NCBI GenBank assembly: GCA_934271735.1
Contig: CAKQSB010000001.1
Coordinates: 121,643-185,642, forward strand
Direction: 5' to 3'
DNA: 64,000 nt
Source of the DNA: an uncultured Clostridia bacterium
GTDB taxonomy: Bacteria; Bacillota; Clostridia; Christensenellales; Borkfalkiaceae
This document shows, piece after piece, positions 42,702 through 53,400 of this stretch. Under the pieces are notes generated by a model that ran no database searches, was not told where the DNA came from, and saw only the letters and a program-made list of their open reading frames with translations. Within the stretch, counting starts at the first letter, position 1; the number at the start of each line of letters is the position of its first letter. Position numbers and translations under genes: made by a program.

Positions 42702-45700
42702 TTATTTTTCTATAAGATTGATTAAAAATTTATCCAACGTCGGATTGTAGCCTATGCAACCGTTTAACGCCGACAGCGTTGACAACACCACGCTGCCTTT
42801 GCCGTATTTTTTCTCGGCGCATATGAGTTTATGTTTTTTGTGAAGCGCATACTCGGGGTCGTCCGAGTCTTCGAAAGTATAAAGAATTTCTTCCGAGTCT
42901 TTCCAGTCGAACTTGAACCAGGCGGTTAAATCTCTGTAATCTTTTTCGGCGTTGTAAAAATCTTTGAAATCCTCTTCCCCGAATTCCTCGGTATATTTGC
43001 TCGTCCTACTTCTTGCCACGAAATTGTTTGCACGAACCTCTTCCGCGATCGTATGAACGGGGAAAATCACGTCGTCGCCTATCACGTTAAGCGATTTATC
43101 GATAAAGACGATCGCTTTTACTCCGTTTTTAACTCTGTTTTCGATTTCTCTCTGATTTGCGGTGAAATAATCGCCGTCGCAAACTATTATTTTATCGGTT
43201 TTGTCGTTTCCGCAAATTTTCGCGACGTCTTTAACTCTTTCGCCGTAAATTTCAGGCAGCAAATCGACTTTTTCAACTTTCGGTTTGCTAAAATAAATCA
43301 TTTCGTCGAAAGTTACGCCGTATTTGGTTTCGCTTTGAACCTTTACCGCTATTTTGCCGCAATATCCATCGGGAATCTTCGTCGCTATTTCGCCAACATA
43401 CGTCTGAATAACTTCGTCGCAATCGCCCGATTTTTTATAGGTCGAAACAAGTTCTTCGCCCAAATAGACGCTTGCGGTTAAAGTATATCCGACTTTTTCG
43501 GGGCGATCGTTGAACATATAAATTTCGCTGACGACTTCGTCGCCCGCATATACCGTTCTTCTGTCGCTTCGCACGTCCGCGCGGGTGAGAACGTTCGCCT
43601 CTTTAAAAGCGTAATACGCAGGTTTCGGAATACGTTCGACGTCGACAAGCGTTTTCGTCCAGCCGCAAGGCCATGCGTCGATAAGCAAATGCAATGCAGT
43701 GCTTTCTATCATATCCGTTCTTCTTCTTAAAATATGAACGTATTCTTTTATCGCTTTTTTCTGCCAATCTCTGCTTGCCTTAATCCAACCCCTCGCGCAA
43801 TCTTGCTCGGGGAAAAAGTCGCCGTGAAGAACGTAACACTGTTCCCTCGCAACGGGGCGCGGCGACCACGGCTCGGTTTCGCTTTGCGGAAGCCATTCTT
43901 TCGGGCAGTATTTTTTCATCAGTTCAAATCTGTCAAGCCCGTCAACTCCGTATTCACCGCAACCCGTAAACCAGTCTTTTCTTATCGGCGGCAAATAACC
44001 TTTATCGAGTTTTCCGCTCGGCATACCGTGCGAAACGTACCAGAACGTATAACAATGAAAATCGCTTATTCCGTAAGTGTTTTCTATCGGAGCGTAATCG
44101 CCTTCGTTGTACTTTATCACTCTTGTCGGATTATCGAGCAAAATTATTTCCTTTGCGGCGTTGAAAAATCTTTCTATTTCCATGCGGGACATATTGTATT
44201 GTTCGGTGCCCCACGCCGTTCTGTCAAGCGTTTCGTTGCAAAGCGATTCTACGATGACGGAAGGATGATTTCGGGTAAGTTTTTCCATTTCGTCGATTTG
44301 CTTCGCAGCCTCGCCGAGCGCGGAATATTTAAGATAGGAAAAAAGCGGAAAATCACTCTGACACAGCATGCCCGTCATATCGAAAAAGTCATATATCTTT
44401 TTGAATACCGGGCGTTGAGTCATTCGAAAAAAATTCAGCCCCGCGACTTTCGCTATCATTATATCGTCCAGAAGCCTTTCGTCGTCGCCGTCCATAACAG
44501 CTCTCGGAAGATGCCCCATTTCGTTTGTTCCGCGAAGAATAATTCTTTCGCCGTTAAGATAAAACGCGCCTTTCGGGGAAGAATTTTCGTCCGAAACGAA
44601 TTTACGCATTCCGAAATGCTCTTTCTTTTCGTCGTACACAACGCCGCCCGATGATTTTACGGTTACTTTTATGGAATACAAATAAGGATTTTCCGTTGTC
44701 CACGGCACGAAATTTTTAAGTTCGATAACCTTCGATATATAGTTTTCTCCGTTTGAAAACGGTTTGGTTTCAACAGTTTCGCAAACTGCTTCGCTCCTGA
44801 AATTTTTGCCCTCTACCGTGAGTTCAACGATTGCTTTATCTCCGTTGAAGTCGAAAGCGGCAACCGTCGCATTTACGGTTATTTTTGCATTGTCCGTATC
44901 GGTTAATACGAAAATATCGGTAATTCGTTTCTCGTTCGCGACGACAAATTCGACTTTTCCGAATATGCCCGCGCCCGCAGGACAGTGATGCCAGCCGAGA
45001 TAGGGTTCGTCGTAACCGAGGTGGGTTTCGGCATAGATTTTATTGCCGTAATGAGTTACGCCGTTTACTGTTATGCCGGAAGTCGTTATATCGTTTTTAA
45101 CGACAACGAGAAGAACGTTTTCACCCTCTTTGATATTTTCCGTTAAATCCACCGTGAACGGAGAAAAAAAACCTTCGTGCCGATCGATCAGTCTGCCGTT
45201 CAGATAAACCTCGGCAATATAATCTACTGCTTCGAAATCTATCAGATACCTCTTGCCCGCTTCCTTGCCGCTAACGGTCAATATCCGTCTGTAAAAAGCG
45301 TTCCATTTTCCCGTAGGTCCTTCGTATTTCGGAAGAATTATCTTTTCCCACTCGCCATTGCCTGCGAGAACTCCCGCAAAATCGAGTTTGTCGGCTTCCG
45401 TTTCCTTTCGATAAAAAAACTCTTTTAACTCTGTGATTTTTTCGGGCGAACAAGCCGCCGAAGAAAAATCCTTAAAAAACGGTTTATAATGTTCCGTTGC
45501 TTTCGCTTTTTCTTCGATAAACGACTTATAGGCTGACTTTTCATCGAAAGACGGAATAAATACGTCTTCTTTTTCACCACTTTCGATTCGTTGTCTTTCT
45601 ATGTGTTTCGGCGGCAACTCGTCCATTCTTTTAATCTCACAGTCGAGTTTTTTCTTTCCTCCGCCCGCTATTTGCTGAAAGCGATCTATCTCTTCTTTAT

Positions 45701-45704
45701 TCAT
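42702..45704 (-). CDS. GH2-family glycoside hydrolase, first paralogue
   Basis: The protein has 1000 residues with no signal peptide. The sugar-binding jelly roll (about 75-230) has YIAEVYLNGRLIDRHEGFF. The Ig-like domain and TIM barrel follow, with SLCNE (acid/base Glu) and GCGEYG (nucleophile Glu). C-terminal beta domains complete it. The fold and catalytic residues are those of beta-galactosidases and beta-glucuronidases; the product could also be another beta-sugar. Its start overlaps the stop of the second GH2 by eight bases. The first 60 residues are charged and of unknown purpose. Confidence 0.88.
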   Translation of the reverse strand: MNKEEIDRFQQIAGGGKKKLDCEIKRMDELPPKHIERQRIESGEKEDVFIPSFDEKSAYKSFIEEKAKATEHYKPFFKDFSSAACSPEKITELKEFFYRKETEADKLDFAGVLAGNGEWEKIILPKYEGPTGKWNAFYRRILTVSGKEAGKRYLIDFEAVDYIAEVYLNGRLIDRHEGFFSPFTVDLTENIKEGENVLLVVVKNDITTSGITVNGVTHYGNKIYAETHLGYDEPYLGWHHCPAGAGIFGKVEFVVANEKRITDIFVLTDTDNAKITVNATVAAFDFNGDKAIVELTVEGKNFRSEAVCETVETKPFSNGENYISKVIELKNFVPWTTENPYLYSIKVTVKSSGGVVYDEKKEHFGMRKFVSDENSSPKGAFYLNGERIILRGTNEMGHLPRAVMDGDDERLLDDIMIAKVAGLNFFRMTQRPVFKKIYDFFDMTGMLCQSDFPLFSYLKYSALGEAAKQIDEMEKLTRNHPSVIVESLCNETLDRTAWGTEQYNMSRMEIERFFNAAKEIILLDNPTRVIKYNEGDYAPIENTYGISDFHCYTFWYVSHGMPSGKLDKGYLPPIRKDWFTGCGEYGVDGLDRFELMKKYCPKEWLPQSETEPWSPRPVAREQCYVLHGDFFPEQDCARGWIKASRDWQKKAIKEYVHILRRRTDMIESTALHLLIDAWPCGWTKTLVDVERIPKPAYYAFKEANVLTRADVRSDRRTVYAGDEVVSEIYMFNDRPEKVGYTLTASVYLGEELVSTYKKSGDCDEVIQTYVGEIATKIPDGYCGKIAVKVQSETKYGVTFDEMIYFSKPKVEKVDLLPEIYGERVKDVAKICGNDKTDKIIVCDGDYFTANQREIENRVKNGVKAIVFIDKSLNVIGDDVIFPVHTIAEEVRANNFVARSRTSKYTEEFGEEDFKDFYNAEKDYRDLTAWFKFDWKDSEEILYTFEDSDDPEYALHKKHKLICAEKKYGKGSVVLSTLSALNGCIGYNPTLDKFLINLIEK
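45529..45540 (+). repeat. Dispersed 12-mer AAACGACTTATA, copy 9
   Basis: Antisense in the 5' part of the first GH2 gene, read there as SAYKSFIEE. It is followed by GGCTGACTTTT. Confidence 0.8.
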
Positions 45705-48480
45705 TGCTCCTCCGATGTTTTTCTATAGCTTTACGTAAATTTTCGTTCAAAGCTTTGATAAACAGTTTTATCGATGGGTTTTCTTCGCGAAGATTTATCG
45801 ATGTTAAAACCGTTATTTTTTCGCCGTCCTTACGGTAAGAAACGATTTCTTCCCTACCGAAATCAACGCCGCAGTACGACGGTTTAACGATAAGCGGAAC
45901 AAAACCCTCGGACGTAAAAGCGCAATCGGCGGTATAATCGATCATATCCGTTTTTGCGTTATATAAAAATCTTAAATCGTCTTTTTTCAAAAGATTGCCG
46001 AAAATATCGTTTTGAGGAACTTCGACGAAATACACTCCGCCGGCATACATATCGAACGCCCTTACGGAATGTCCGTTTACATTCGATTCTCCGATATTTT
46101 TCAGTTCTATAATTTCAAGATTGTCGTCTTTTGTGTAATCTATTTTATCGAAAACTTCAATCGCGAACGTGTTAGAACTGAATATTTCGACGTTTTCGTT
46201 ATCGACGTATTCGGCTTTTACGAGATATTTCTCTCTGCTGTTTTTCGGCTTTTGGGCGGTGAACGCTATCGTACCCGTATATACAGGCTCGAATGCGGGC
46301 GCATGCGCCTCACACACGCCGCTAAACACCGTGTTACCCTCGGAATCCTCTACCGAATAGCGTAAAGTTCCGACGGTTTCTCTGTTTAAGTCGTTGCACA
46401 AAAACGCTTCGACTTTTACCGTTTCTTCGGCAAAGCAAGTAAGTCTGTCGCCTCTTAAAGAAACAATTACGGGTTTTAGCGCGTTTCTGTAAGCAAAGTA
46501 GGCGGGCTTCGGCTTTCTTTCGCAATCGACAATCGCCTTAAGCCAGCCGTCGGGGAATGCGTCGATAAACAAATGAATGGCAAAAGAAGCGCAAAGGCGA
46601 TCTCTTCTGAAAAACTCCGTCATCGTTTTGGTAACGAAAGCCTGATATTCCCTGCTTGCGTCGATCCACTCTTGCATTGTTTGTTGTTTCGGATAGAAAA
46701 CACAGTAGTTTTTCCCTGTCTGCGCGCGAAAAATATTATCGGGATCGAAAGGCGCCTTTATCCATTCCGCGGGGTAACGCCTGCGCATTAATTCTTCCGT
46801 ATCGAGGCCTTCCGAGCCGAACTCTCCGCAACCGTAATACCAACCTTTTTTTATCGGTTGCCAATAACCTTTGTTGAATTTACCGAAAAGAAGTTCATGA
46901 TTGTTATACCACAAAAGGTAACAGTGATTATCCGGAAAATCTTCCGACGGCGGATCGTAGTCGCCGTCGACGCTTTTTACGACTCGCTCGGGATTCGTTA
47001 TATTTATAACGCCCTTACATGCCGAGAAAAATATTTCAAGCTCGCTTCTGGACATATGTCTGTGCAATCCGCCGCGCGCCTCTTTGAAAGGTTCGTTTAT
47101 AAACGAATCTACCACACAAGACGGATGCGACCTGACAAGCCGCTCCATTTCCTCCGCTTGCCTAACCCCTTCGGCGAATTTCGTTTTTCTCATAACGCCG
47201 AAAAGAGGCAGATCCGTCTGAACCATAAGGCCGAGCATATCGCAATAATCGTAAACTTCTTCCTGCACGGGGCGTTGAGTAATGCGCCAAAAGTTCATAT
47301 TGCAAATTTTCGCAAGCAGTATATCGTCGATTAACCGATTAAAATCGCCTTTCATCACGTTCTGCTGCTCGAAGCCCATAGTATTCGCGCCGCGAAGTTT
47401 TATCCTTTCGCCGTTCAGATAAAACGCGCCTTTCGGCTCGTTTTCAACGTCTTGCGAAAATATCCTTACGCCGAAATGTCTTTCTTTAACGCAAGCTGCA
47501 TTATCGCCTTGCAATGTAACGACCGCCTTATAAAGCCATGGGCTTTCTTTATTCCACAATCTCGGATTTTCGATTCTGAAAGGAATTTTAAAGAGATTGT
47601 GTCTGTTTTTTATCTTTTTTGCTCCGCCGTCGTATTTATGATTTTCAACCACCACTGCATCGAAATTTTTCCCGTAAACCGACAACGATAAATCTATCGC
47701 TTTCTCTTCATAGGTGAAACTGTAAACTTCAATCCACGCTTCGGAAGAATAATCGGGCAAAATACGAACGAAAACATCGTTTATGATAAGGTCGTCGCAT
47801 TCTTCGACGAACACCTTCCCGATAATTCCGAATCCGGGCGGACAATGGTGCCAACCGAGGTAAGGATCGTCCCATCCGGGACCCGTACAAGCGTACATTT
47901 TATCGCCCTGTATGCCGGCGCCGCCGAACTCGGGTTCGTTTCCGAGATAAGTGTAATCGTTTTTGACTACTATTTTAAGTCGGTTGTCGCCGTTTTTTAA
48001 CTGCCGCGTTATATCGAACCAAAAAGGTGCAAAAAAGCCTTCGTGCGTACCGACACATTCGCCGTTTACATACACGAATGCAATATAATCGACCGATTGA
48101 AAATAAATACGATAATGCTTACCCTCTTTTTTGTCGATCGTAACCGAGGTTTCGTAAACCTTTTCGGCGCTTCCTACGGGGCCGCCGTAATCGGGAATCG
48201 TTATGGGCTTTCCGTTCGCAATAAAGTCTTTTATCTCGATTTTATTTGCCGATCCTGCGTTTACGGGATGCAAATCGGAAAGAAAAGGAGCGTAACGTTT
48301 TCTCGTCTTATCCAAAAGAGCGTTAAGTTCGCCGATTTCAGAAATTTCGCGCCTTAAAGCAAGTTTATCGCCCGACTTTTTAAGCGGAAGAATTTTTTCT
48401 TCGTGAACGTCGGGAACTCTTTCGCTGAGATCTTCCCTTTTTTCGGTTTTTATATTTGCTATCGATATAAACTGATCCAT
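45697..48480 (-). CDS. GH2-family glycoside hydrolase, second paralogue
   Basis: The protein has 927 residues, cytoplasmic. It shares the architecture of the first GH2: jelly roll with IAFVYVNGECVGTHEGFF, TIM barrel with FINEPF (acid/base Glu) and GCGEFG (nucleophile Glu). Both begin with a charged N-terminal arm unlike typical GH2 proteins, which marks them as one subfamily. Having two diverged copies suggests two linkages in the same glycan or consecutive steps. Confidence 0.88.
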   Translation of the reverse strand: MDQFISIANIKTEKREDLSERVPDVHEEKILPLKKSGDKLALRREISEIGELNALLDKTRKRYAPFLSDLHPVNAGSANKIEIKDFIANGKPITIPDYGGPVGSAEKVYETSVTIDKKEGKHYRIYFQSVDYIAFVYVNGECVGTHEGFFAPFWFDITRQLKNGDNRLKIVVKNDYTYLGNEPEFGGAGIQGDKMYACTGPGWDDPYLGWHHCPPGFGIIGKVFVEECDDLIINDVFVRILPDYSSEAWIEVYSFTYEEKAIDLSLSVYGKNFDAVVVENHKYDGGAKKIKNRHNLFKIPFRIENPRLWNKESPWLYKAVVTLQGDNAACVKERHFGVRIFSQDVENEPKGAFYLNGERIKLRGANTMGFEQQNVMKGDFNRLIDDILLAKICNMNFWRITQRPVQEEVYDYCDMLGLMVQTDLPLFGVMRKTKFAEGVRQAEEMERLVRSHPSCVVDSFINEPFKEARGGLHRHMSRSELEIFFSACKGVINITNPERVVKSVDGDYDPPSEDFPDNHCYLLWYNNHELLFGKFNKGYWQPIKKGWYYGCGEFGSEGLDTEELMRRRYPAEWIKAPFDPDNIFRAQTGKNYCVFYPKQQTMQEWIDASREYQAFVTKTMTEFFRRDRLCASFAIHLFIDAFPDGWLKAIVDCERKPKPAYFAYRNALKPVIVSLRGDRLTCFAEETVKVEAFLCNDLNRETVGTLRYSVEDSEGNTVFSGVCEAHAPAFEPVYTGTIAFTAQKPKNSREKYLVKAEYVDNENVEIFSSNTFAIEVFDKIDYTKDDNLEIIELKNIGESNVNGHSVRAFDMYAGGVYFVEVPQNDIFGNLLKKDDLRFLYNAKTDMIDYTADCAFTSEGFVPLIVKPSYCGVDFGREEIVSYRKDGEKITVLTSINLREENPSIKLFIKALNENLRKAIEKHRRSNE

Positions 48481-48487
48481 ACGTTTG

Positions 48488-50434
48488 TTAAAAAATTATC
48501 TCAACCGCCGCATAGCAGTTAAAGTCTTTAAGTTCGAATTCGATTCTTCCGTCGTTATACGAGAAAGGAATTTCCTTTCCGTACGGTTGCAATATCAATT
48601 TTTTCGGTTTTTTATCCTTTAACGATACCGATACTTTCGACAAGGTTACTATATCCTCGATAATCTCCACAGGCGTTTTCCCTCCGCCGCGAACCATTGT
48701 GTTTGCGTATGCGAAATGAAGAATTTCGGATTCGCCTTTTTTGTAAAGAGTAACTTTTCCGGACGACGGAAGCGAGGTTGTTATTTTCTTATTTTCGTTA
48801 GTTAATCGACTTATAAGCGGACTTATGAGAGCCTTTGCCGTAAGTCCGCCGTCGGAAGCGTAAAGCGTAAACAAATCGGCAAATACGGCAACGCCGTCCT
48901 TTCCGACTGTAACGGCAGCGGATTTTTTTTCATAATCGCAAGGCGTTTGAGCATGCGAACAGAATTTTTCGCCGCTGCGTTTAAAATACGGAGAATACTT
49001 ATCGCAAACCGCTTCACCCGTCACCTCGGCATTCCATGCCTTTCCGTAAATTACGAGAGGCACGCCGTTTGCCGCGCTTATTTTATATCTCGGCGTAAAA
49101 TAACACGGCGTTTCTTCGTCCTCGGTCATATTTTTAAATCCAAGGTCTATCCCCGCCTTTTGAAGGCTTTCCGCCGCCAAACCTTCGGCTAAAATTTTTC
49201 CGCCGTTTAAGGTATATTGCCTGAATTTTACAGCCTCGCTATCGGTAAGCGGTTTTGCCGTCGATATGACGATAAGCGGATATTTTTCGCTTATTTCGTT
49301 TTCGCCTATCATATCGAAGAGATATTTATCCTCGAATAATATTCTCGACGCGCCCGTTCTTGCGTCCAGATCGGTATAATCGCCGAGGAACGGACTGTAA
49401 AGCGCAAGTTCGGGCAAAAACTCACCGCCCGAAAACGGCTGACGACGAGAAAACCAATCGAACGTTTCCGAAATTATATCGTAAGTATAATCGTCGATTA
49501 CTCCGCTCGGGTGCATCTGATCGCCTACGTTCATGCCCGTGCCGAACGCGAGGTCCAAAGCCGCCTCGAATTTTAACGCCTCGGGATATTTATATCCGCC
49601 GAACTCACCCCAACTGCGGTGAAATTTGCCCGTCATGCCCACCATATTTTTGCCTTGGCGGCGAAGATATGAAACGACAGCGGGGAAATTATCGTAACCC
49701 CAACCGCCCGTCGGCAAGGACTCCACTTCTAACTGGTCGTTCGCGTCTATATCCCTTTGAACGGACACGTGATAGGGAATATTATGCACTATCTGAGTTT
49801 TCGGGCTTATGCTTTTGACTATTTTTTCTATCTCTTTATAATATCTGTCGTTTACTTCGTCGTTGATAACTTGCGCCTCTTTCGGAACGGCGGGGTTAAT
49901 GCCCCTCTTTTTCATTTCCGCAAGGCAGTTATCGCAATAGCACGGCCAAGTGGAAATAATATCGAAAAACACTCCGTCCGGCTTATATTTTTCAACGACT
50001 TCGCGCGTTTGTTCTTTTAAAATATCGAGATACCCGTTATTGAAACAAAGCCTTCTGTAATCGTTCGGATTTTGATCTTCGCCGTAATGCTCTCTGCGAA
50101 GCCATTCGGGGTGCTGCCGAGAAATATGCTCGTCGATACCCGCGGATATATATATTTTAGCAGATACTCCCGCTTCTTTGCAAGCGGAAAGTTGCTCGTC
50201 CAAAAGACTTCCCTTCATATTAGGGTGAACAAAGAATTTGCTGTCCTTATAATAAAAACAACCGTGATGACATTTTGCAAAAAGCGTAATCGAATTAAGT
50301 TTCGCTTTCTTTAATATATCGGTAAATTTTTGCTTGTCGAATTTCGCTCCGACGTCGGGTACAAGCTCTGACGTGTGGAAATCGAGATGCACGCAACGAG
50401 AATCGTTCTCACGCTTTTTGTTGATGACTTTCAT
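48488..50434 (-). CDS. GHL6 / alpha-fucosidase-like glycoside hydrolase
   Basis: The protein has 648 residues, no signal peptide. The N-terminal TIM barrel (HLDFHTSELVPDVGAKF, NSITLFAKCHHG, DGVFFDIISTWPCYCDNC) matches the hypothetical glycosyl hydrolase 6 family, related to fucosidases. FFDI holds a likely catalytic Asp. A middle trimerisation-like Rossmann domain (EISEKYPLIVISTAKPL) and a C-terminal beta domain follow. Activity on an alpha-linked deoxysugar such as fucose would fit the locus, but is an inference. Confidence 0.75.
   Translation of the reverse strand: MKVINKKRENDSRCVHLDFHTSELVPDVGAKFDKQKFTDILKKAKLNSITLFAKCHHGCFYYKDSKFFVHPNMKGSLLDEQLSACKEAGVSAKIYISAGIDEHISRQHPEWLRREHYGEDQNPNDYRRLCFNNGYLDILKEQTREVVEKYKPDGVFFDIISTWPCYCDNCLAEMKKRGINPAVPKEAQVINDEVNDRYYKEIEKIVKSISPKTQIVHNIPYHVSVQRDIDANDQLEVESLPTGGWGYDNFPAVVSYLRRQGKNMVGMTGKFHRSWGEFGGYKYPEALKFEAALDLAFGTGMNVGDQMHPSGVIDDYTYDIISETFDWFSRRQPFSGGEFLPELALYSPFLGDYTDLDARTGASRILFEDKYLFDMIGENEISEKYPLIVISTAKPLTDSEAVKFRQYTLNGGKILAEGLAAESLQKAGIDLGFKNMTEDEETPCYFTPRYKISAANGVPLVIYGKAWNAEVTGEAVCDKYSPYFKRSGEKFCSHAQTPCDYEKKSAAVTVGKDGVAVFADLFTLYASDGGLTAKALISPLISRLTNENKKITTSLPSSGKVTLYKKGESEILHFAYANTMVRGGGKTPVEIIEDIVTLSKVSVSLKDKKPKKLILQPYGKEIPFSYNDGRIEFELKDFNCYAAVEIIF
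48804..48815 (+). repeat. Dispersed 12-mer AATCGACTTATA, copy 10
   Basis: Antisense in the 3' part of the GHL6 gene, read there as PLISRLTN. Confidence 0.8.
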
Positions 50435-50447
50435 TTTAATACCCTTT

Positions 50448-50478
50448 ATCGGCGAAGCCGCAACGCGACTCCGCCGAT
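50448..50478 (-). other. Intercistronic hairpin before the GHL6 gene
   Basis: ATCGGCG pairs with CGCCGAT. The AAAGGG ribosome site follows immediately, so it may shield the 5' end of the GHL6 coding segment after processing. Confidence 0.5.
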
Positions 50479-50497
50479 CGTCATTCTTTTTGTTTCA

Positions 50498-53400
50498 TTA
50501 CTTTTTCCAGGTTACGCTTCCGTTCGAAACGGTCCAATAGGTCTCGTCCCATCCTTCGGCGGGGAAATCGACTCCGTTTGTTGCCGCTGTATCCGCGAAA
50601 GATACGTAAATACCCGATTTAACGCCGTCCGTATTTTCCAAACCTATGCTGTTTGCAAATGCAGAATTGGTTTTAACGACAACGTTCGTGAACGTCGCTT
50701 TCATTACTTCCACGCCGCCTACAACGCCGTCGACTTTGGTTGCTTGACCGAATATAGTATAGCCGCTTGCGGAAGTTATCTCCGTTATATCTACAACTAC
50801 GTTTTTAAGGTTCATTTTTCCGCAAGATTGCTGGAACATAAACGCTCCGTCGCCGTAATCTGTTTTTTTCAAAGATAAATAAACGTTTTCAAGCGTTCCG
50901 CCGTTTCCTATACGAATAATTCTTGCGTATTTTGCAACAGACTTAAACTCTAACGAAATATTCTTTATTACACCTCTGAAATCGAAAATCCACGGACCGT
51001 TGACATAAGTTCTGTCATAAAAATTCCAAACGGTTACTTTATGTCCGTTTCCGTCTATAGTACCGACAAACGGAGAAGAGGCATCACCTATTTGATGTTC
51101 TTTCGCGTCGAGTTCGGAAACCGATATATCGTTACCGAGCATATAATAACCGTCCATATTCATAGCAGCCGCATATGTGTTTACCGCAGTGAATTCTTCC
51201 TTGGTGGTTATAACCTTGGTTACGATTATAGCGTTTGCGTTTATAACGTCTCTGCCGACCTGAACTTTAACGGCGTATTCGCCGTACTTATTTATATCGA
51301 ACGGGTTTGCAAACGACACTATTCCTTCTGCGGAAATCATGGCGACATACTCGCCTTGGTCTATTATAACTTTTGCTTCCGATTCCGCTTGCGGCTTGTA
51401 TACGCCGCTTAAATCCAACGCGATATTTTCCGCTCCGGATTGAGCGGTCCCGTCTTCTACCGTTGCGTTAAGGTCGATCGTAAGTCTCTCTTCGAGGGTG
51501 TACTCCTTGCCCGCGGCAAGAACGGTTATCGTCTTTTCGTCCGTAGTTCCGTTTATGACCGAACGAGCCGCTATCGTGATTGTTGTTCCTTCGACAACGC
51601 TGCTATCTATTTTTAACATCTTGCCGTCGAACACAACGCCTTCGGGAAGGTTGGCGGCTGAAACTATCGAGTATTTTTCGTTAATTTCTACCGCAACGTC
51701 CGTACCCGCGTACACATCGCCTTCTACGGTTATCTCAATTTGCAAACTTTCGTCTATTTTATCCGCCGAACGTTTTAAGAAAGGAATATTGCCTACAACC
51801 GTCCAGTAATCGCTCGGAAGCGCGGCAACGACTTTTGCGCAATCTTCATTTGCAAGCCCATCGTAAGTCAACGCGGTTACGATTGCGCCCGAACCCGTCA
51901 AATATTTTTGATTGTCCGCAACGATTATAAGATTTTCAACGTTATTCTTACCTGCGTCAGTTCCGAGGCGAAGATTGCTGCCCTTCTTTGTTTCGTTATA
52001 AATATATTTTACGTCCGCACCGGAAGCGTCTACGAAACAGTTTTTAACCGTAGCGCCCTCTCTTGCGGAACGCGAGAAGAACGCTCCCATGGCTACAGGC
52101 GGGTATGTGTTTTCATCTCCGATATTCGTCGATGGGTTACCCACGCCGAGTGCCTTGAAAGAAATGCTCACGTTTTCGATAAGTCCACTGCCTACGCCGC
52201 AAATAAAGCCGCTGTTTTCTTCAACGGTTGCGTTGGTGAAGGATATATTTCTCACTATGCCGTCGTTATTAAGGAAACCTATAAATCCGCCTGCCTCGTT
52301 AAGTCTGTTTCCTGCATTGCCGACGTGAAGCCCTTCGATATTGTAACCCATACCGTCGAATATGCCTTTGAAACCGTTATTCGCGGCGTCGTTCCAACGA
52401 CCGCCTTTTGCTCCTATTTCGCCCGTATCCGTGGGGGATTCGAAACGACCGTTATATACGATGTCGTTTCCGAGTACGAAATAACCGTCGAGCAATACGC
52501 CCTTTGCGCCTTCAACGCCGAAGTTTCCGTTCGCTTTGGCGATTGCGGGATATGCATCGAAATCTTCTTTGGTTTTGATAACGAGAGTGTATACGTCCGC
52601 TTTGCACGTATAATCGCAATCAGCCGTAGATATTACGACGTCGATATTTGCGCCGAGTTCTTTTGCGGACTTCGGGAATGCCGAATTGTTAAGCGTTATT
52701 ACGCCGTTTTCGTAAGACGAGAACACGTCATTTCCGCCGACGGTAAGCTCTACCACTTCGCCTTCCACGCCTTCGGGAACTTCGATCGACGTATCTTTGG
52801 TTACGTCTATAACTTTTCCAAATTCAACGGTTTTAACCGCTTTTTCAACGATTACTTTAACGGTTACTTTTGCGATTGTGTTGTCATCGAAAGTATAACT
52901 TCCTTCTACGGTCGCTTCGCCTGCGCCGAGCACGGAGAACTTGTAACCGTTTTCGACTTTCTCGACTTTCGTAACGTTTTCAGTCGACCAATCGCCCCAG
53001 GTAATCTCTGCGTTTTCAATATCTATCGATTTGTAAGAAGCCGTAAACGAAACTATCTCTTCGACTTTCTTCTCTTCGTTTGCCAACGTGCAAAGGTCGA
53101 TCTTATAACCGTCCTCATAAGCCTTTATGTTTCCGTAAGGAGTGATTGACGGAACGGAGGCGATAACCTTTACCTTAACTTCTTTCGAAACAAACACGCC
53201 TCTGACGGTCGCCTTTACCGTAAGGACGACTTCGCCCGCCTTTAACGCGCTGAAAGAAACTTTGCCGTTTTCACCCTTGACGATTTCCAGAACTTCGCTG
53301 TCCTCGTCTGCCAAAACCCATTCGTACTCGATACCGCCGAGTTCTTCGCCGTCCCAAAGCGTTTTGACGACTGTTTTATACGACGATCCTTCTTCCAGGC

